Origin: Kitasatospora phosalacinea
Lineage (GTDB): Bacteria; Actinomycetota; Actinomycetes; Streptomycetales; Streptomycetaceae
DNA length: 64,000 nt
Assembly: GCF_000716545.1 (NCBI RefSeq)
Contig: NZ_JNWZ01000007.1
Coordinates: 1-64,000, forward strand
Reading direction: 5' to 3'
Part shown: positions 8,682 to 18,549 of the stretch, one piece after another
Position numbering within the stretch: the stretch's first letter is position 1
Layout: each line of letters opens with the position of its first letter
Translations under genes and position numbers: made by a program
Notes under the pieces: model-generated
The model's database searches: none
Told to the model about the DNA's origin: nothing
The model's input: the letters and a program-made list of their open reading frames with translations, nothing else

Positions 8682-9481
8682 ACAACCTGCACCGCGACCT
8701 GGCGCCCGTCTCCGCCGCCGCCTGGGCCGAGATCGAGGAAGAGGCCCGGCGCACCTTCCGCCTGCACGTCGCCGGACGCCGGGTGGTCGACCTGGCCGGC
8801 CCCGACGGCCCCGGACTCGCCGCCGTCGGCACCGGACACCTCGCCGACATCGCCGCCCCCGCCAACGGCATCCGGGCCCGCGCCCGGGAAGCCCTCCGGG
8901 TGGTCGAGCTGCGCGTCCCCTTCACCGTCACCCGGGCCGCCGTCGACGACGTCGAACGCGGCTCCAAGGACTCCGACTGGGACCCGGTCAAGGACGCCGC
9001 CCGCACCATCGCCCTCGCCGAGGACCGCGCCGTCTTCGACGGCTACCAGGCCGCCGGCATCACCGGCATCCGCGACGGCTCCTCCAACCACCCCGTCGCC
9101 CTCCCCGCCGACGTCCGCGAGTACCCCAACGCCGTCAGCCGCGCCCTCACCGCGCTGCGCCTGGCCGGCGTCGGCGGCCCCTACTCCCTCCTGCTCGGCG
9201 CCGACACCTTCACCGCCGTCAACGAGACCTCCGACCACGGCTATCCCGTCCACAACCACCTCGCCCGCCTCCTCGACGGCGAGATCATCTGGGCCCCCGC
9301 CGTCGAGGGCGCCGTCCTCCTCTCCGCCCGCGGTGGCGACTTCGAACTCCACCTCGGCGAGGACCTCTCCATCGGCTACCTCTCCCACGACGCCACCACC
9401 GTCCACCTCTACCTCCAGGAATCCCTCACCTTCCAGCTCCACACCCCGGAAGCCGCCGTCACCCTCACCTCCGCCGCCTGA
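8678..9481 (+). CDS. Family 1 encapsulin shell protein
   Basis: A 267-residue HK97-fold protein of the linocin M18/encapsulin family that self-assembles into a protein nanocompartment of about 24 nm. Recognisable family features are the N-terminal helix LAPVSAAAWAEIEEEARRTF, the middle segment WDPVKDAARTIALAEDRAVF and the C-terminal strand YLQESLTFQL. The GTG start overlaps the DyP stop (GTGA), with AGGAG about ten bases upstream inside the last DyP codons, so shell and cargo are translationally coupled. A strong hairpin directly follows. The shell probably stores or protects the peroxidase, as in other actinobacteria. Confidence 0.94.
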   Translation: MNNLHRDLAPVSAAAWAEIEEEARRTFRLHVAGRRVVDLAGPDGPGLAAVGTGHLADIAAPANGIRARAREALRVVELRVPFTVTRAAVDDVERGSKDSDWDPVKDAARTIALAEDRAVFDGYQAAGITGIRDGSSNHPVALPADVREYPNAVSRALTALRLAGVGGPYSLLLGADTFTAVNETSDHGYPVHNHLARLLDGEIIWAPAVEGAVLLSARGGDFELHLGEDLSIGYLSHDATTVHLYLQESLTFQLHTPEAAVTLTSAA

Positions 9482-9508
9482 CCCGCCCCCGTCGCGGGTG
9501 GGGCGGGT
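9481..9508 (+). terminator. Terminator hairpin after encapsulin gene
   Basis: Arms ACCCGCCCC (9481-9489) and GGGGCGGGT (9500-9508) pair perfectly with a ten-base loop, starting on the last base of the encapsulin stop codon. It lacks a T tract, as is common for streptomycete terminators. Confidence 0.6.
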
Positions 9509-9814
9509 GGTGCCAAATCGCTTGGGAGGTCGTGGAGTCGGGGCGGGATCCGGACAATGGCGGGGGAGGGCTTCCGGGGGCGGGGCGCGGGGCCGCACCA
9601 TGTGGGGAGCGTGGTGGCGCCCGCCCGCATCCCGTCGATGATCGTCAGCGGCCCGGCGGCCCCGCCCGTGGTGCCCCGCCCGGCGGAACCGGGGGCGTGA
9701 GCGCCGCCCCGTCCGGACCCGCCCCGTCCGGACCCGCCCCGTCCGGACCCGCCCCGGCCGGTGGGCCTCCGGGGGCGGCGGGCGAGGGCGGCGGGCCGGG
9801 GGCGGTGGAGCCGG
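9509..9814. repeat. Gene-free stretch with 15-bp tandem repeat
   Basis: No convincing gene. At 9711-9755 the 15-base unit GTCCGGACCCGCCCC occurs three times exactly. Each unit contains the palindrome GTCCGGAC. The repeat lies 60 bases past the end of the minus-strand TetR gene and may act in its transcription termination; otherwise nothing is seen here. Confidence 0.6.
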
Positions 9815-10402
9815 TCAGGGGAGCCGCAGCCCCCGGAGGAGTAGTTCGATCAGCCGGCGAGGGTCGTAGCGGGGGTCGCTGTCGTGCCCGATGCAGAGGT
9901 TGCCGATGCCGCGCATGAGTTCGTAGGGCCGGGTGCCGGGTGCGATCTCGCCGGCGTCGACGGCGGCGTCGAGCAGCTGGGCGCAGACGGGCATCAGCCG
10001 GTCGAGGAAGTGGGCGTGCAGCGTGGCGAAGCGGTCACTGTCGGACTGGAGGGCGTCGGCGAGCCCGTGCTTGGTGACCAGGAAGTCGGCGAAGAGGCCG
10101 ACCCACTGGCGCAGCGCGTCGAACGGGGAGGCGGCGTCGGCCAGCAGCTTCGGGCCCGCTTCGGCGCAGGCCTCGATCTGGTGGTGGTAGACGGCGGTGA
10201 CCAGGTCCGCCCGGGTGGGGAAGTGGCGGTAGAGCGTCCCCAGCCCGACACCCGCCCGGGCGGCGATCTGGCGGATCGGTGCGTCGATCCCCGAGGTCAC
10301 GAAGACCTCCGCCGCGGCGTCGAGCAGCGTCTGCTGGTTGCGTACCGCGTCCGCCCGCTTGCTGCGGGCGGACGCTCCTCGGGTCGGGCCTGCTGCGGGC
10401 AC
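9815..10402 (-). CDS. TetR-family repressor
   Basis: A 195-residue regulator with an N-terminal helix-turn-helix (RNQQTLLDAAAEVFV, then IRQIAARAGVGLGTLYRHF) and a helical ligand-binding domain. The GTG at 10402 is chosen because AAGGAG lies six bases upstream. It is divergent from the alpha/beta hydrolase at 10563, and the intergenic region has GGATC/GATCC repeats over both presumed promoters. It probably represses itself and the hydrolase. Confidence 0.85.
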   Translation of the reverse strand: MPAAGPTRGASARSKRADAVRNQQTLLDAAAEVFVTSGIDAPIRQIAARAGVGLGTLYRHFPTRADLVTAVYHHQIEACAEAGPKLLADAASPFDALRQWVGLFADFLVTKHGLADALQSDSDRFATLHAHFLDRLMPVCAQLLDAAVDAGEIAPGTRPYELMRGIGNLCIGHDSDPRYDPRRLIELLLRGLRLP

Positions 10403-10424
10403 CGCGCTCTCCTTCCGGCGGCCG

Positions 10425-10475
10425 TTGACAAAGCGGATCAGCGATCCATATCGTAAATGGAACAAGGATCCGCTT
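10425..10475 (+). promoter_or_regulatory. Promoter with nested TetR-type operators
   Basis: On the plus strand TTGACA (10425-10430), an 18-base spacer and TATCGT (10449-10454) form a good promoter for the hydrolase gene. The spacer contains GGATC-AGC-GATCC (10435-10447). A longer inverted pair AAGCGGATC (10431-10439) and GATCCGCTT (10467-10475) brackets the -10. This is where the divergent TetR protein would be expected to bind. Confidence 0.6.
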
Positions 10476-10562
10476 TCAGGTTAGCTGACTGCGGCCGCTC
10501 CGCCACACCCGCCGCCGCTGTCCGCGGCCAGGCGGCGGACGTCATCGAAGGGCATGCTCCCC

Positions 10563-11519
10563 ATGAGTGCACCTGCTCGCACGGCCCACGCTCCCCGCAC
10601 GACCACCCCCGTCCTCTCCGTCAGCCCCGTGGTGCTGCCGGCCCCCGGCCGCGCCACGGACCTCCAACTGCGCGTCTCCGCACCGGTGACCGGCGGCGAA
10701 CTGCCGGTCGTCCTCCTCTCGCACGGCCTCGGCTTCTCCCACCACCTCTCCTCGCTGAACGGCTACGCCCCGCTCGCCGACTTCTGGGCCGCCCGGGGCT
10801 TCGTCGTGATCCAGCCCACCCACCTGGACTCCAGGACGCTGAACCCGGACTCCCGCGCCCCCGGAGCCACCCACTGGCGCACCCGGGCCGAGGACATGAC
10901 GCTCGTCCTCGACCGGCTCGACGCCGTCGAGGAGGCCGTTCCGCAGCTCGCCGGGCGCCTCGACCGGAGCCGGATCGCCGTCGCCGGGCACTCCATGGGC
11001 GGGCACACCGCGAGCCTGCTGCTGGGCGCCCGCCTCACCGATCCCCACGACGGGACCGAAGTGGACCTGGCCGACCCGCGGATCAAGGCGGGCGTGCTGC
11101 TCGCCCCGCCCGGCCGGGGCGGCGACGCCCTCACCGAGTTCACCGCCGAGCACTACCCCTTCTTCCTGACCACCGACTTCTCCACGATGACCGCCCCCGC
11201 CCTCGTGGTCGCCGGGGACGAGGACGACTCCGCCTTCCTGACGGTCAGCGGCCCGGACTGGCACACCGACCCCTACACCCTCGCCCCCGGCCCCAAGTCC
11301 CTGCTCACCCTGTTCGGCGCGGGGCACGGGCTCGGCGGGGTCTCCGGGTACGACGTCGCCGAGACCACCGACGAGGACCCCGCGCGGGTCGCCGCCCTCG
11401 CCCACCTCGCCTGGGCCTACCTGCGCAGCGCGTTCCACCCCGAGGACCCGGCCTGGCGGGAGGCGTGCGACGCGCTGGCGGCCGACTCCGACCCCGTCGG
11501 GCGCGTCGAATCCAAGTAG
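10563..11519 (+). CDS. Alpha/beta hydrolase (dienelactone hydrolase/PAF-acetylhydrolase-like)
   Basis: A 318-residue serine hydrolase. The oxyanion strand reads PVVLLSHGLGFSHH, the nucleophile elbow is GHSMGGHTA, an acidic residue follows in VVAGDEDDS, and the catalytic histidine is likely in FGAGHGLGG. There is no signal peptide, so it should be cytosolic. GAAGGG lies ten bases before the ATG at 10563; an ATG at 10554 would put that sequence too close. It is probably an esterase or lactonase induced when the divergent TetR repressor binds its ligand; the substrate is unknown. Confidence 0.8.
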   Translation: MSAPARTAHAPRTTTPVLSVSPVVLPAPGRATDLQLRVSAPVTGGELPVVLLSHGLGFSHHLSSLNGYAPLADFWAARGFVVIQPTHLDSRTLNPDSRAPGATHWRTRAEDMTLVLDRLDAVEEAVPQLAGRLDRSRIAVAGHSMGGHTASLLLGARLTDPHDGTEVDLADPRIKAGVLLAPPGRGGDALTEFTAEHYPFFLTTDFSTMTAPALVVAGDEDDSAFLTVSGPDWHTDPYTLAPGPKSLLTLFGAGHGLGGVSGYDVAETTDEDPARVAALAHLAWAYLRSAFHPEDPAWREACDALAADSDPVGRVESK

Positions 11520-11628
11520 GCCGGGAAGCCGCCCGGCCCACCCGCGCCGCCCGGCCCGGCCGGCGCCCGGAGCGCGCCGGTTACGCCTCGGTAGGGTTGG
11601 CCGGTCGGGAACGGACCGAGGAGGCGGT

Positions 11629-12411
11629 GTGCGGCAGTACCGGGCGATGGTGGCGGTGGGCGACTCGTTCACGGAGGGGATGTGCGACGACGTCCGCTCC
11701 GACGGGCACTTCCGCGGGTGGGCGGACCGGGTCGCGGCCGCACTGGCCGCCGAGGCCGGTCCGGCGGGCTTCCGGTACGCCAACCTGGCGGTGCGCGGGA
11801 AGCTGATCGGCCAGATCCGCGCCGACCAGGTCGACCCGGCCGCGGCCACCGACGCCGACCTGGTGACGCTGGCGGGCGGCCTGAACGACGTGCTGCGCCC
11901 GGGCTGCGACGTCGCGCGGGTCGAGCGGCTGCTCGGCGAGTGCGTCCGCGCGCTGCTCGCCGACGGCCGCACCGTGGTGCTGTTCACCTCCACCGACCCG
12001 ACCCGCCGGATGGCCGGGAGCGCCCGGCTGCTGCCCGCGATCCTGCGGATGAAGGCGTACGTGGAGGGCGTGGTGCGGGACCACCCGGACCGGGTGGTGC
12101 TGGTCGACCTGTTCTCGGCGCCGGTGTTCGACGACCGCAGGCTCTGGGCGGAGGACCGGCTGCACCTGTCCCCGGAGGGCCACCGCCGGGTCGCGCTGGC
12201 GGTGCTGGAGGCGCTCGGCCGCCCCTCGGACGAGGACTGGCGGGCGCCGCTGGTCGAACCCGACACCCGCACCCGCGGCCGGAAGGCCCGCGAGGACCTC
12301 CGCTGGCTGGGCACCCACGTCGGCCCGTGGATCGGCCGCCGGCTGCGCGGCCGCTCCTCCGGCGACGGCCGCCCGGCCAAGCGCCCGCAGCTGCTGCCGT
12401 ACGAGGGCTGA
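11629..12411 (+). CDS. SGNH/GDSL-family esterase
   Basis: A 260-residue SGNH hydrolase. Block I is VAVGDSFTEG with the nucleophile serine, block III is GGLNDVLRP with the conserved asparagine, and block V is EDRLHLSPEGH with the catalytic Asp-His pair. No signal peptide is present, so it is intracellular, and a basic tail (RGRKAR, RRLRGR) follows the domain. The GTG at 11629 is supported by GAGGAGG just upstream, and TAGGGT at 11592-11597 is a likely -10. Members hydrolyse acyl esters; the exact substrate cannot be read. Confidence 0.85.
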   Translation: MRQYRAMVAVGDSFTEGMCDDVRSDGHFRGWADRVAAALAAEAGPAGFRYANLAVRGKLIGQIRADQVDPAAATDADLVTLAGGLNDVLRPGCDVARVERLLGECVRALLADGRTVVLFTSTDPTRRMAGSARLLPAILRMKAYVEGVVRDHPDRVVLVDLFSAPVFDDRRLWAEDRLHLSPEGHRRVALAVLEALGRPSDEDWRAPLVEPDTRTRGRKAREDLRWLGTHVGPWIGRRLRGRSSGDGRPAKRPQLLPYEG

Positions 12412-12454
12412 GCCGGGCGGGGACGCACCGGGGCGGGCGGACCGGCGCCGAGCG

Positions 12455-12841
12455 CTACCCGTCCAGCCGGACGGTGATGCCGACCGTGCCGTCCCTGCCC
12501 CGGCGCAGCCGGCTGCCGAGCAGGGTGAGCCGCCCGAGCAGCCCGTACTTGCGGGCGAGCAGCCGCCGGTAGCGCTCGGTGGTCCCGGCGTCGGCGATCT
12601 CGGCGTGCGCGGGCAGCGGCTTGCCGCTGGGGTTGCCGCGCACGTCGCACGGCCCGACCAGGACGTCGGCGCGCCGCCGGATCCGCTTGACCTTCCAGGA
12701 GTCCGCGGCGGTCCACGCCCCGAGCGCGTCGCCGTCCCGGACCACCCACACCGGGGTGGCCACGGCGCTGCCGTCCTTCTTGTAGCTGGTGATCAGCAGG
12801 TACTTGCCGGCGGCGAGCCGGTCCAGCGCGGTGTCGGCCAT
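12455..12841 (-). CDS. PPOX-class (F420/flavin-dependent) oxidoreductase
   Basis: A 128-residue split-barrel protein. It starts [19 protein letters not shown] and contains [30 protein letters not shown] and RGNPSG, as in Rv-type PPOX proteins that bind F420 or FMN. Such enzymes reduce quinones, bilins or other small molecules. The ATG at 12841 lies six bases after TACACT on the minus strand, with no ribosome site, so a leaderless start is likely. It follows the GT87 gene (which ends 30 bases upstream at its own start side) and could be co-transcribed weakly with it. Confidence 0.82.
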   Translation of the reverse strand: MADTALDRLAAGKYLLITSYKKDGSAVATPVWVVRDGDALGAWTAADSWKVKRIRRRADVLVGPCDVRGNPSGKPLPAHAEIADAGTTERYRRLLARKYGLLGRLTLLGSRLRRGRDGTVGITVRLDG

Positions 12842-12870
12842 TGGTGGAGTGTACGTCCCCTGACCCCCCG

Positions 12871-14205
12871 TCAGGCCGCCGGTACGGCGTCCTGGTCCGG
12901 ATCGGCGCGCGGATCGGCGTCCGGGCCGGTGCGCGCGCCGCCGGACTCCCCGGCGGCCGGACGGGACGCGGGCGGCGGGGAGACGGTGGCCCGCCACAGC
13001 AGCGCCGCGGACCAGCAGGAGGCGGCCAGCAGCAGTCCGTTGCGCAGCAGGATGACGCCGGTCGGCCACCAGCCGCCGGCCTGCATCGAGTCGAAGAACA
13101 GCGGGTAGTCGACGGTGGTGACGCCGACCGCGGGCAGCAGCAGGAACGCCACCGGCCGCTGCGTGGTGCCCTCCACGGTCAGGCAGACCGCCACCAGGCC
13201 GATCAGCCACACCAGGTACTGCGGGGAGATCACCCGGCTGGTGACGGTGAACAGCAGCACCGCGCTCAGCGCCGCGTCGTACGGGGTGGCGGCCGTCCAG
13301 CGCCGGGCCCGCACCCGCCACAGCAGCAGCCAGCCGAACGCCGCGGCGGTCAGCAGCAGAGACAGCTGCGAGACGCGGTGCACGTACCGGCCGAGGAACT
13401 CGAACGAGCCGTAGTGCTGCTCGACCCGGCCGGACCAGCCGAACTGCCGGGCCACCTGCAGGACGCTGCCGCCCAGCGACTCGATCTCCACCCCCCGGCC
13501 GCGCTGGGCGTACAGGAAGTCGAAGGCGTGGTCGAAGAGCGCGGCGAGCACCAGCAGCAGGGCGAGCGCCGAGACGGCGGCCGCCGTCCAGACCTGGCGG
13601 GTGGTGCGGCCGCGCGGGGTGCCGAGCACGGTCAGCGCCGGCCACACCTTCACCAGCGCGCCGATCCCGGCCAGGGCCCCGCCGAGCCTCGGCCGGGCCG
13701 GGACCAGCAGCAGCCCGACGACCGCCAGCGCGGTGGCCACCAGGTCGTAGCGGCCGTACGGCAGGCCGAGCAGGAGCGGCAGGGTCAGCGCCCACGCCCA
13801 GGCGCCCCACATCGAGCGCCCCGGGCCGCGGCCGGCCGCCAGCAGCGCGACCTGCACGGCGGCGTCGGCCAGCAGCATCAGCAGCACGAACGCCTGCAGG
13901 TAGCTCAGCAGCGGCAGCGCGCCCGGCGCGAGCATCGGCAGCGCCGCGCCGGGCGGGTACTGCCAGGTGACGTCGTCGACCGGGAAGGTGCCGGTGCGCA
14001 GGACGCGGTACCAGCCCCGGTACAGCTGGTGCACCTCGACGGCGGGCTCGGTCCGGCCGGAGCGGATCAGGCCGACCATCAGCACCCGGCCGGCGACCCA
14101 GTACGCGGCGAGGGCGAGCACCTCGCGGGGCCAGGTGGCGGGGCGGGTCCAGCGGACCGGCCGGTCGGGAGTCCGGCCGGCCGGGGCGGGGGCCTGGGCC
14201 ACCAT
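12871..14205 (-). CDS. GT87-family polyprenyl-phosphate mannosyltransferase-like membrane protein
   Basis: About 444 residues with roughly ten hydrophobic segments. The DUF2029/GT87 pattern is visible: an early extracytoplasmic loop with WQYPPGAAL, the loop [11 protein letters not shown], the KVWPAL motif and [11 protein letters not shown] late in the protein. Family members transfer mannose from polyprenyl phosphate onto envelope glycolipids or glycans on the outer face of the membrane. The start is ambiguous: GGAGG lies two bases before the ATG (14205) and five before the adjoining GTG (14202), so the GTG may be used. It is divergent from tex. Confidence 0.82.
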   Translation of the reverse strand: MVAQAPAPAGRTPDRPVRWTRPATWPREVLALAAYWVAGRVLMVGLIRSGRTEPAVEVHQLYRGWYRVLRTGTFPVDDVTWQYPPGAALPMLAPGALPLLSYLQAFVLLMLLADAAVQVALLAAGRGPGRSMWGAWAWALTLPLLLGLPYGRYDLVATALAVVGLLLVPARPRLGGALAGIGALVKVWPALTVLGTPRGRTTRQVWTAAAVSALALLLVLAALFDHAFDFLYAQRGRGVEIESLGGSVLQVARQFGWSGRVEQHYGSFEFLGRYVHRVSQLSLLLTAAAFGWLLLWRVRARRWTAATPYDAALSAVLLFTVTSRVISPQYLVWLIGLVAVCLTVEGTTQRPVAFLLLPAVGVTTVDYPLFFDSMQAGGWWPTGVILLRNGLLLAASCWSAALLWRATVSPPPASRPAAGESGGARTGPDADPRADPDQDAVPAA

Positions 14206-14469
14206 GTCCTCCAGTGCGCTCTGGTGCGGTCTCGGGGGGCGGGGCCGTGGGGACGGGGCGCCGCGAGCGGGGCTCGAAATGGTCGTCCGTCTCTCATACC
14301 AGACAAAACGGGCGGGCTCCGGGTCGCTCCGGCGCGTGTCCCCGGACGTCCCCGGGACGCGCCACGCGCCGGGCGGCCACCCGGTCCACCGGATCGTGTC
14401 GGCCGGACCTGCCAGAATGCTCGGGCGACACCGCGCAACCGTCATGAACATGAAGAGGTGACCGGCACC

Positions 14470-16809
14470 GTGACCATGCCCGTCGAACGCAAGATCGCCG
14501 AAGAACTCGGCGTCCGCGAGAACCAGGTGCAGGCCGCCGTCGGCCTGCTCGACGGCGGTGCGACCGTGCCCTTCATCGCCCGGTACCGCAAGGAGGCCAC
14601 CGGCGCGCTCGACGACACCCAGCTGCGCACCCTGGAGGAGCGGCTGCGGTACCTGCGCGAGCTGGAGGAGCGGCGCACCGCCGTCCTGGAGTCCGTCGAG
14701 GCCCAGGGCAAGCTGGACGACGAGCTGCGCGCGCGGATCCTCGCCGCCGACTCCAAGGCCCGGCTGGAGGACATCTACCTCCCGTACAAGCCCAAGCGGC
14801 GCACCAAGGCGCAGATCGCCCGCGAGGCCGGGCTCGAACCGCTCGCCGACACCCTGCTCGCCGACCCGGACCAGGACCCGTCAGCCCTCGCCGCCGGCTA
14901 CCTGAACGAGCAGGTCGCCGACGCCGCCGCCGCGCTGGAGGGCGCCCGCGCCATCCTGGTCGAGCGCTTCGGCGAGGACGCCGACCTGGTCGGCTCGCTG
15001 CGCGAGCGGATGTGGACGCGCGGCCGGCTGGTCGCCAGGGTCCGCGACGGCAAGGAGCAGGACGGCGCCAAGTTCGCCGACTACTTCGACTTCGCCGAGC
15101 CCTTCACCAAGCTGCCCTCGCACCGGATCCTGGCCATGCTGCGCGGCGAGAAGGAAGAGGTCCTCGACCTCGAACTCTCCCCGTACGACGGCGAGCAGGA
15201 GGCCGACCTGCCCGGCGCGAGCGACTACGAGCAGCGGATCGCCGCCCGCTTCCAGATCGCCGACCGCGGCCGCCCCGCCGACAAGTGGCTGACCGACACC
15301 GTCCGCTGGGCCTGGCGCACCCGCGTCCTGGTCCGGCTCGGCATCGACCTGCGGACCAGGCTGCGCGCCGAGGCCGAGGACGAGGCGGTGCGGGTCTTCG
15401 CCGCCAACCTGCGCGACCTGCTGCTCGCCGCCCCCGCCGGGACGCGCGCCACCATGGGCCTCGACCCGGGCTTCCGCACCGGCGTCAAGGTCGCCGTGGT
15501 CGACGCCACCGGCAAGGTCGTCGCGCACGAGACGATCTACCCGCACCAGCCCGCCAACAAGTGGGACGCCGCGCTCGCCACCCTGGCCCGGCTCGCCGCC
15601 CGGCACGGGGTCGACCTGGTCGCGATCGGCAACGGCACCGCGTCCCGGGAGACCGACCGGCTCGCCGCCGACCTGATCAAGCGCCACCCCGAGCTCGGCC
15701 TCACCAAGGTGATGGTCAGCGAGGCCGGCGCCTCCGTCTACTCCGCCTCCGCGTTCGCCGCCCAGGAACTCCCCGGCCTCGACGTGTCGATCCGCGGCGC
15801 CGTCTCGATCGCCCGCCGCCTCCAGGACCCGCTGGCCGAACTCGTCAAGATCGACCCCAAGTCGATCGGCGTCGGCCAGTACCAGCACGACCTGAGCGAA
15901 CTCAAGCTCTCCCGCTCGCTGGACGCCGTGGTCGAGGACTGCGTCAACGCCGTCGGCGTCGACGTCAACACCGCCTCCGCGCCGCTGCTCACCCGGGTCT
16001 CCGGCATCACCGGCACCCTCGCCGACAACATCGTCGCCCACCGGGACGCCAACGGCCCGTTCCGCACCCGCAGGGCGCTCAAGGACGTCGCCCGGCTCGG
16101 CCCCAAGGCGTTCGAACAGTGCGCGGGCTTCCTGCGCATCCCCGACGGCGACGACCCGCTGGACGCCTCGGCCGTCCACCCCGAGGCGTACCCCGTGGTC
16201 CGCCGGATCCTCGCCGCGACCGGCGGGCAGCTGCGCGAACTGATCGGCAACGGCCCGGCGCTGCGCGCGCTGCGGCCCGGCGACTTCGCCGACGAGACCT
16301 TCGGCGTGCCGACCGTCACCGACATCCTCGGCGAGCTCGACAAGCCCGGCCGCGACCCGCGCCCCGCCTTCCAGACCGCCACCTTCAAGGACGGCGTCGA
16401 GAAGATCTCCGACCTGGAGGTCGGCATGGTCCTGGAGGGCGTGGTCACCAACGTCGCCGCGTTCGGCGCCTTCGTCGACATCGGCGTCCACCAGGACGGC
16501 CTGGTGCACGTCTCCGCGCTGTCGAAGAACTTCGTCAAGGACCCGCGCGAGGTGGTCAAGCCCGGCGACATCGTCCGGGCCAAGGTCACCGCCGTCGACG
16601 TCCAGCGCAAGCGGATCGGCCTCACCCTGCGCCTCGACGACGACACCACCGCCCCCGGCGCCAGCGGCGGCAACCGCCGCGAGCAGGGTCCCCGCCGGGA
16701 CTCCCGCCCCCCGCGCCAGGAGCGCCGACCTGCCGGCCCCGGCACCCCGCCCCCGCCCGCCAACTCCGCCATGGCCGACGCCCTCCGCCGCGCGGGCCTG
16801 GGCAAGTAG
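14470..16809 (+). CDS. tex: Tex transcription accessory RNA-binding protein
   Basis: A 779-residue Tex/YqgF-type protein. In order it has the N-terminal helical domain ([17 protein letters not shown], about 30-46), the YqgF nuclease-fold segment ([17 protein letters not shown], about 330), helix-hairpin-helix repeats ([15 protein letters not shown]) and an S1 RNA-binding domain ([20 protein letters not shown], about 655-725), plus a basic, Pro-rich tail. Tex binds RNA and affects transcription elongation and stress tolerance. GTG at 14470 is chosen because GAGGTGA, fully complementary to the 16S tail, ends eight bases upstream; the ATG at 14476 is the alternative. Confidence 0.93.
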   Translation: MTMPVERKIAEELGVRENQVQAAVGLLDGGATVPFIARYRKEATGALDDTQLRTLEERLRYLRELEERRTAVLESVEAQGKLDDELRARILAADSKARLEDIYLPYKPKRRTKAQIAREAGLEPLADTLLADPDQDPSALAAGYLNEQVADAAAALEGARAILVERFGEDADLVGSLRERMWTRGRLVARVRDGKEQDGAKFADYFDFAEPFTKLPSHRILAMLRGEKEEVLDLELSPYDGEQEADLPGASDYEQRIAARFQIADRGRPADKWLTDTVRWAWRTRVLVRLGIDLRTRLRAEAEDEAVRVFAANLRDLLLAAPAGTRATMGLDPGFRTGVKVAVVDATGKVVAHETIYPHQPANKWDAALATLARLAARHGVDLVAIGNGTASRETDRLAADLIKRHPELGLTKVMVSEAGASVYSASAFAAQELPGLDVSIRGAVSIARRLQDPLAELVKIDPKSIGVGQYQHDLSELKLSRSLDAVVEDCVNAVGVDVNTASAPLLTRVSGITGTLADNIVAHRDANGPFRTRRALKDVARLGPKAFEQCAGFLRIPDGDDPLDASAVHPEAYPVVRRILAATGGQLRELIGNGPALRALRPGDFADETFGVPTVTDILGELDKPGRDPRPAFQTATFKDGVEKISDLEVGMVLEGVVTNVAAFGAFVDIGVHQDGLVHVSALSKNFVKDPREVVKPGDIVRAKVTAVDVQRKRIGLTLRLDDDTTAPGASGGNRREQGPRRDSRPPRQERRPAGPGTPPPPANSAMADALRRAGLGK

Positions 16810-16818
16810 CGCGCCACG

Positions 16819-16842
16819 GGGGCGGCCGGGCCCGGCCGCCCC
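16819..16842. terminator. Bidirectional terminator between tex and Nudix gene
   Basis: GGGGCGGCCGGG (16819-16830) is followed directly by its exact complement CCCGGCCGCCCC (16831-16842). This 24-base perfect palindrome fits between the two convergent stop codons and would fold with a small loop on either strand. Confidence 0.75.
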
Positions 16843-17406
16843 TCAGCCGCTGCGGGACTCGACGGCCAGGGCGACGAGTTCGGGCCACCAGGGCTCGCGG
16901 TGGTGGGCGAGCAGGCGCCGGGCCTCCTCGGGGGTGACGGGGCGGACCTCCACCACCTGCTCGCCGTCGTCCGGGTTGGTGGGGGCGGAGTCGACCAGGA
17001 CGTCCGCCCAGCCCCAGAGCCAGGCCTTGACGGGGTGCGGCTGCCAGGGGCGGTAGGGGGCGGGCCCGTCGGTGACGGCCAGGTGGTGGCCGATCCAGGT
17101 GGGCGGGCCGAGCAGCCGGGCGCCGGCCTCCTCGCGCAGTTCGCGCTCCAGGCAGGACTCGACGCTCTCGGCGGCCTCCCGGGTGCCGCCCGGCAGGAAC
17201 CAGTGGCCGCGGACGTCCCGGCACAGGACGACCCGGCCCTCGGCGAAGCCGACCAGGTGGATGTTGGTGATCAGCTCGTCCGGTGGCAGGTCGGTGCTGA
17301 ACTGGGCGTCGATGCCGCCCCACTCCCAGCGCTGCGGCGCGTGCAGGGCCGGGTACCTGGCCGCCAGTTCGCTGCTGTCGCTCGTTCTGCGTGTGGTGTC
17401 CGTCAT
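16843..17406 (-). CDS. Nudix hydrolase
   Basis: A 187-residue protein with a complete Nudix box: a glycine at GGTREAAE followed by RELREEAGA, matching GX5EX7REUXEEXGU, which binds divalent metal and hydrolyses nucleoside diphosphate derivatives. The N-terminal strand ITNIHLVGFAEGRVVLCRD precedes it as usual. The ATG at 17406 sits in the repeat CATCGATCGATCG, and no strong ribosome site is visible. It is convergent with tex. Substrate unknown. Confidence 0.87.
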   Translation of the reverse strand: MTDTTRRTSDSSELAARYPALHAPQRWEWGGIDAQFSTDLPPDELITNIHLVGFAEGRVVLCRDVRGHWFLPGGTREAAESVESCLERELREEAGARLLGPPTWIGHHLAVTDGPAPYRPWQPHPVKAWLWGWADVLVDSAPTNPDDGEQVVEVRPVTPEEARRLLAHHREPWWPELVALAVESRSG

Positions 17407-17511
17407 CGATCGATCGTAGTCCTGGACGCTCCCGGACGGACCCGGACGGTCAACGAAGCGGACAAAACGTCACCCTTACGTGTCGCTCCGTCAACTCGGC
17501 GCGCCGGTGGT

Positions 17512-18258
17512 TCACCTGATGGAGCGCCAGTCGCCAACTGTCACTCCGGTCCGGCGACCACCGACCGGGCGGCGGGCCGGTCCTCGGCGTCCGGGTGCGC
17601 GCGCGGCGGCTGGCAGTGGCAGCCGGCGGCAGCCGGCGGTCCGTCCGGGCGAAGTCGGCTCCGAAACCGGCCCCGGCTTCTGACCCGGTCGCTGGGCCGC
17701 CGCTGGGCGGCCGGTGGGCGGCCGGTTCCGGCCGACCGCGAGCCGGGTCGGCAGCGCCGTCCGCAGGTCCGTCAACTCCCGGTACGGGCACGGCTGTTCG
17801 GTTACCGTGAGCCGCACCTCCCGGTGCCGGAGGACGGCCGGGATCTCGGTCGGCGACTCGATCCGCTGTCGCAGCGGGAGGTCCCGGACGACGCCGGGGC
17901 ACGGGTCGTCGGGTCCGGCGGCCGGCAACGGCGGGCTCGCCCGGGCGGTCCGGCGCAGCGCCGTCCGGCTGGGCTGCCGCTCCCGGCGCGAGAGCGGGTG
18001 CGCGGGGTCGGCCGGCCAGGCAGTGGCCCGTTCGGCGCCCACCGCCAGTCGCCGCCCGTACCAGCCGCGTTCCGTCAACTCGCCGACCAGAGCGTGGACT
18101 TCGGTGGGTGCGGCGGCGTGCACGGACCGCACGGTGCGGGCGAACCGGGCCCTGCGCTCGGGCAGCGGGAGCGCGTCCGGCGCGGCGAGCAGGGCGGTGG
18201 GCGTCGGGGGCGACGGGGGCGCTCCGGCTGTCGTCGCTCTGCTACTCAACGGGGACAT
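17512..18258 (-). pseudogene. Degenerate HEAT-repeat protein remnant
   Basis: An open frame of 248 codons begins at an ATG (18258). Its first half looks protein-like (LLAAPDALPLPERRARFART, then HALVGELTERGWYGRRLAVG), resembling the start of large streptomycete HEAT-repeat proteins that I recall. The second half becomes Arg/Pro-rich and loses repeat character, and the usual long repeat array is absent. I read it as the decayed or collapsed 5' part of a much longer gene; it may also be a lineage-specific hypothetical protein. The strand-specific GC pattern is weaker than in neighbouring genes. A divergent lipoprotein gene starts 292 bases away. Confidence 0.4.
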
Positions 18259-18549
18259 TCCTGTTGCTGAGCTGTCGTGGGGATCGGCTAGAGTCCGGCA
18301 GGAAGTATGAAAGAGGGATGAGAACGGTATTAGAGGGGGATCCGACACAACCCGCGTGTCGGGCCTGACGACCGCGGCGGCGCCCGCCGCCCCGGCGGCC
18401 GAGGCCGCCGCACCGGCCGACACGTCCGAGCTGCCGGAGGAACACCTCCGCACCGTTCGAAGCCCGTCCGGCCCCGGAAGCACGGGGCCGGACACCACCC
18501 GGCCCCGGAGACACCGTGCCGGGACGTTCCCCAGGGGGAGAAGAACCAG

